This document shows, one piece after another, positions 63,224 to 64,000 of a stretch of 64,000 nucleotides of DNA (position 1 is the stretch's first letter; each line of letters starts with the position of its first letter). The notes beneath the pieces were generated by a model. It did not search any database. It was not told where the DNA came from and saw nothing but the letters and a program-made list of their open reading frames with translations. A program made the translations under genes and the position numbers. The DNA comes from Mobilicoccus massiliensis (GTDB lineage Bacteria > Actinomycetota > Actinomycetes > Actinomycetales > Dermatophilaceae): assembly GCF_000826525.2 (NCBI RefSeq), contig NZ_LN651329.1, forward strand, positions 1 through 64,000, in the 5' to 3' direction.

Positions 63224-64000
63224 GTGGACGGGGTGACATCCGTACGCAGAGACCGCCCCGCCACGTCGGGTCCGACACCACGCGCGACGACGCCGACGCG
63301 CCGTCTCGCCCCGGGGCTCGCGCTCGCCACCGCAGCGGCGCTCGTCGCGTATGGGGTGAACCTCCTGCTGCCGACGGTCAGCGCGCTGCTCGTCGCGATC
63401 CTCATCGGCGTCGCGCTCACCAACCTCGTGCGTCTACCCGAGGCCACCGCGCCGGGCCTCGCGATCGCCTCGAAGCGAGTGCTGCGCGTCGGCATCGTCC
63501 TGCTCGGCCTTCAGGTCTCGTTGCTCGACATCGCGGGGCTCGGGGCCGGGATCGTCGGTGTCGTCCTCGCGGTCGTCGTGGGCGGTCTCGTCGTCGCCGA
63601 GGTGGTCGGGCGCCGGCTCGGGATCGTCCCCGCGCAGCGCAGCCTCATCGGGGCCGGGTTCTCCATCTGCGGCGCCGCGGCCGTCGCGGGCGTCGAGGGC
63701 GTCATCGACGACAAGCGTGAGGAGGACGTCGTCACCGCGCTCGCCCTCGTCGTCCTCTTCGGCACCCTGATGATCCCGCTCGTGCCGCTGCTGGTGACGC
63801 TCCTCGGCCTCGACCAGCAGACCGCCGGGCTGTGGGCCGGCGGATCGATCCACGAGGTGGCCCAGGTCGTCGCCGCCGCCGGGATCATCGGTGGCCCGGC
63901 GCTCAAGACGGCCGTCGTCGTCAAGCTCGCACGAGTGCTCATGCTCGCGCCGGTCGCCGTGTGGTTCGGGTGGCAGACGCGGCGGCGTGCCGGCGCGGTC
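63224..64000 (+). CDS. yeiH: Mirror copy: YeiH family exporter, cut by the window end
   Basis: Copy of the gene at 9703-10767, here from GTG 63224 to the window edge (first ~259 of 354 residues). Whether the remaining 3' end is also mirrored beyond 64000 is unknown. Confidence 0.8.
   Translation, partial: MDGVTSVRRDRPATSGPTPRATTPTRRLAPGLALATAAALVAYGVNLLLPTVSALLVAILIGVALTNLVRLPEATAPGLAIASKRVLRVGIVLLGLQVSLLDIAGLGAGIVGVVLAVVVGGLVVAEVVGRRLGIVPAQRSLIGAGFSICGAAAVAGVEGVIDDKREEDVVTALALVVLFGTLMIPLVPLLVTLLGLDQQTAGLWAGGSIHEVAQVVAAAGIIGGPALKTAVVVKLARVLMLAPVAVWFGWQTRRRAGAV

Larger units (their letters stand above)
36996..64000 (-). repeat. Right arm of the giant perfect palindrome
   Basis: Exact reverse complement of 36995-9991. 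Everything listed from here on duplicates a feature of the left arm on the opposite strand. Whether the symmetry continues past 64000 cannot be seen. Confidence 0.97.

Noticed and set aside
36996..64000. A second, independent set of pathway genes giving true gene dosage
   Set aside because: The copy is base-for-base identical, including intergenic DNA, with a spacer-free axis inside a gene; real paralogous clusters would show some divergence. Reported as likely artefact instead.
1..64000. tRNA, rRNA, riboswitch (including cobalamin riboswitch) or insertion sequence
   Set aside because: Looked for around the B12 genes and in all gaps; no cloverleaf, no B12-box-like leader and no transposase-like protein was recognised.

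Overview
The window is GC-rich, densely packed actinobacterial DNA. NucS (mismatch repair of MutSL-lacking actinobacteria), a mycothiol-dependent maleylpyruvate-isomerase-family protein, a short 86-residue ATP synthase epsilon subunit followed by a DUF2550 gene, crotonyl-CoA carboxylase/reductase and many apparently leaderless genes all fit Actinomycetota. A Micrococcales, Dermatophilaceae/Intrasporangiaceae-like host is my best guess, but that is inference.

The dominant feature is structural. Bases 9991-36995 are repeated as their exact reverse complement in 36996-64000 (position x pairs with 73991-x). There is no spacer at the centre and I found no mismatch wherever I compared the two arms. 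The window therefore holds about 37 kb of unique sequence, and every gene from 9991 rightward appears twice. The centre cuts through an open reading frame. About 550 bp before it lies a second suspicious junction, where the 3' half of a DUF5996 gene meets the 5' part of an unrelated large gene head to head. A fold-back (chimeric) assembly or amplification product is the simplest explanation. A genuine giant palindrome or a read-through of a hairpin end cannot be excluded from sequence alone.

Unique part, left to right. 1-3449: end of a TOMM-type RiPP locus with a docking-domain/YcaO cyclodehydratase and a second, catalytically degenerate YcaO carrying a fresh 102-bp tandem duplication. 3508-8748: SH3-like protein, sugar-lactone oxidase plus PLP deaminase/aldolase operon, a CDF transporter and a P-loop-like protein. 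8828-12831: mycothiol enzyme family protein, YeiH-type exporter with divergent LysR regulator, YbbN-like TPR protein. 12912-22444: M15 peptidase, isobutyryl-CoA-mutase-type large subunit, ArsR/CDF metal-efflux pair, MarR, MeaB, thiolase, methylmalonyl-CoA epimerase and crotonyl-CoA carboxylase/reductase. 22792-31217: zinc-ribbon protein, Tat-exported glycosidase-like lipoprotein, tandem 3-hydroxyacyl-CoA dehydrogenase, NucS, gamma-glutamyltransferase, small protein and GT14-like transferase. 31344-36995: ethylmalonyl-CoA mutase, PduO-type cobalamin adenosyltransferase, DUF2550, AtpC, isochorismatase-like hydrolase and the two gene fragments at the centre.

Functionally, thiolase, 3-hydroxybutyryl-CoA dehydrogenase, Ccr, epimerase and ethylmalonyl-CoA mutase form much of the acetyl-CoA-to-methylsuccinyl-CoA part of the ethylmalonyl-CoA pathway. 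The adenosyltransferase makes the coenzyme B12 and MeaB protects the B12-dependent mutases. Crotonase, methylsuccinyl-CoA dehydrogenase and later pathway enzymes are not in the window, nor is a separate B12-binding small subunit for the isobutyryl-CoA-mutase-type protein. No rRNA, tRNA, CRISPR array, transposase or phage gene was seen.
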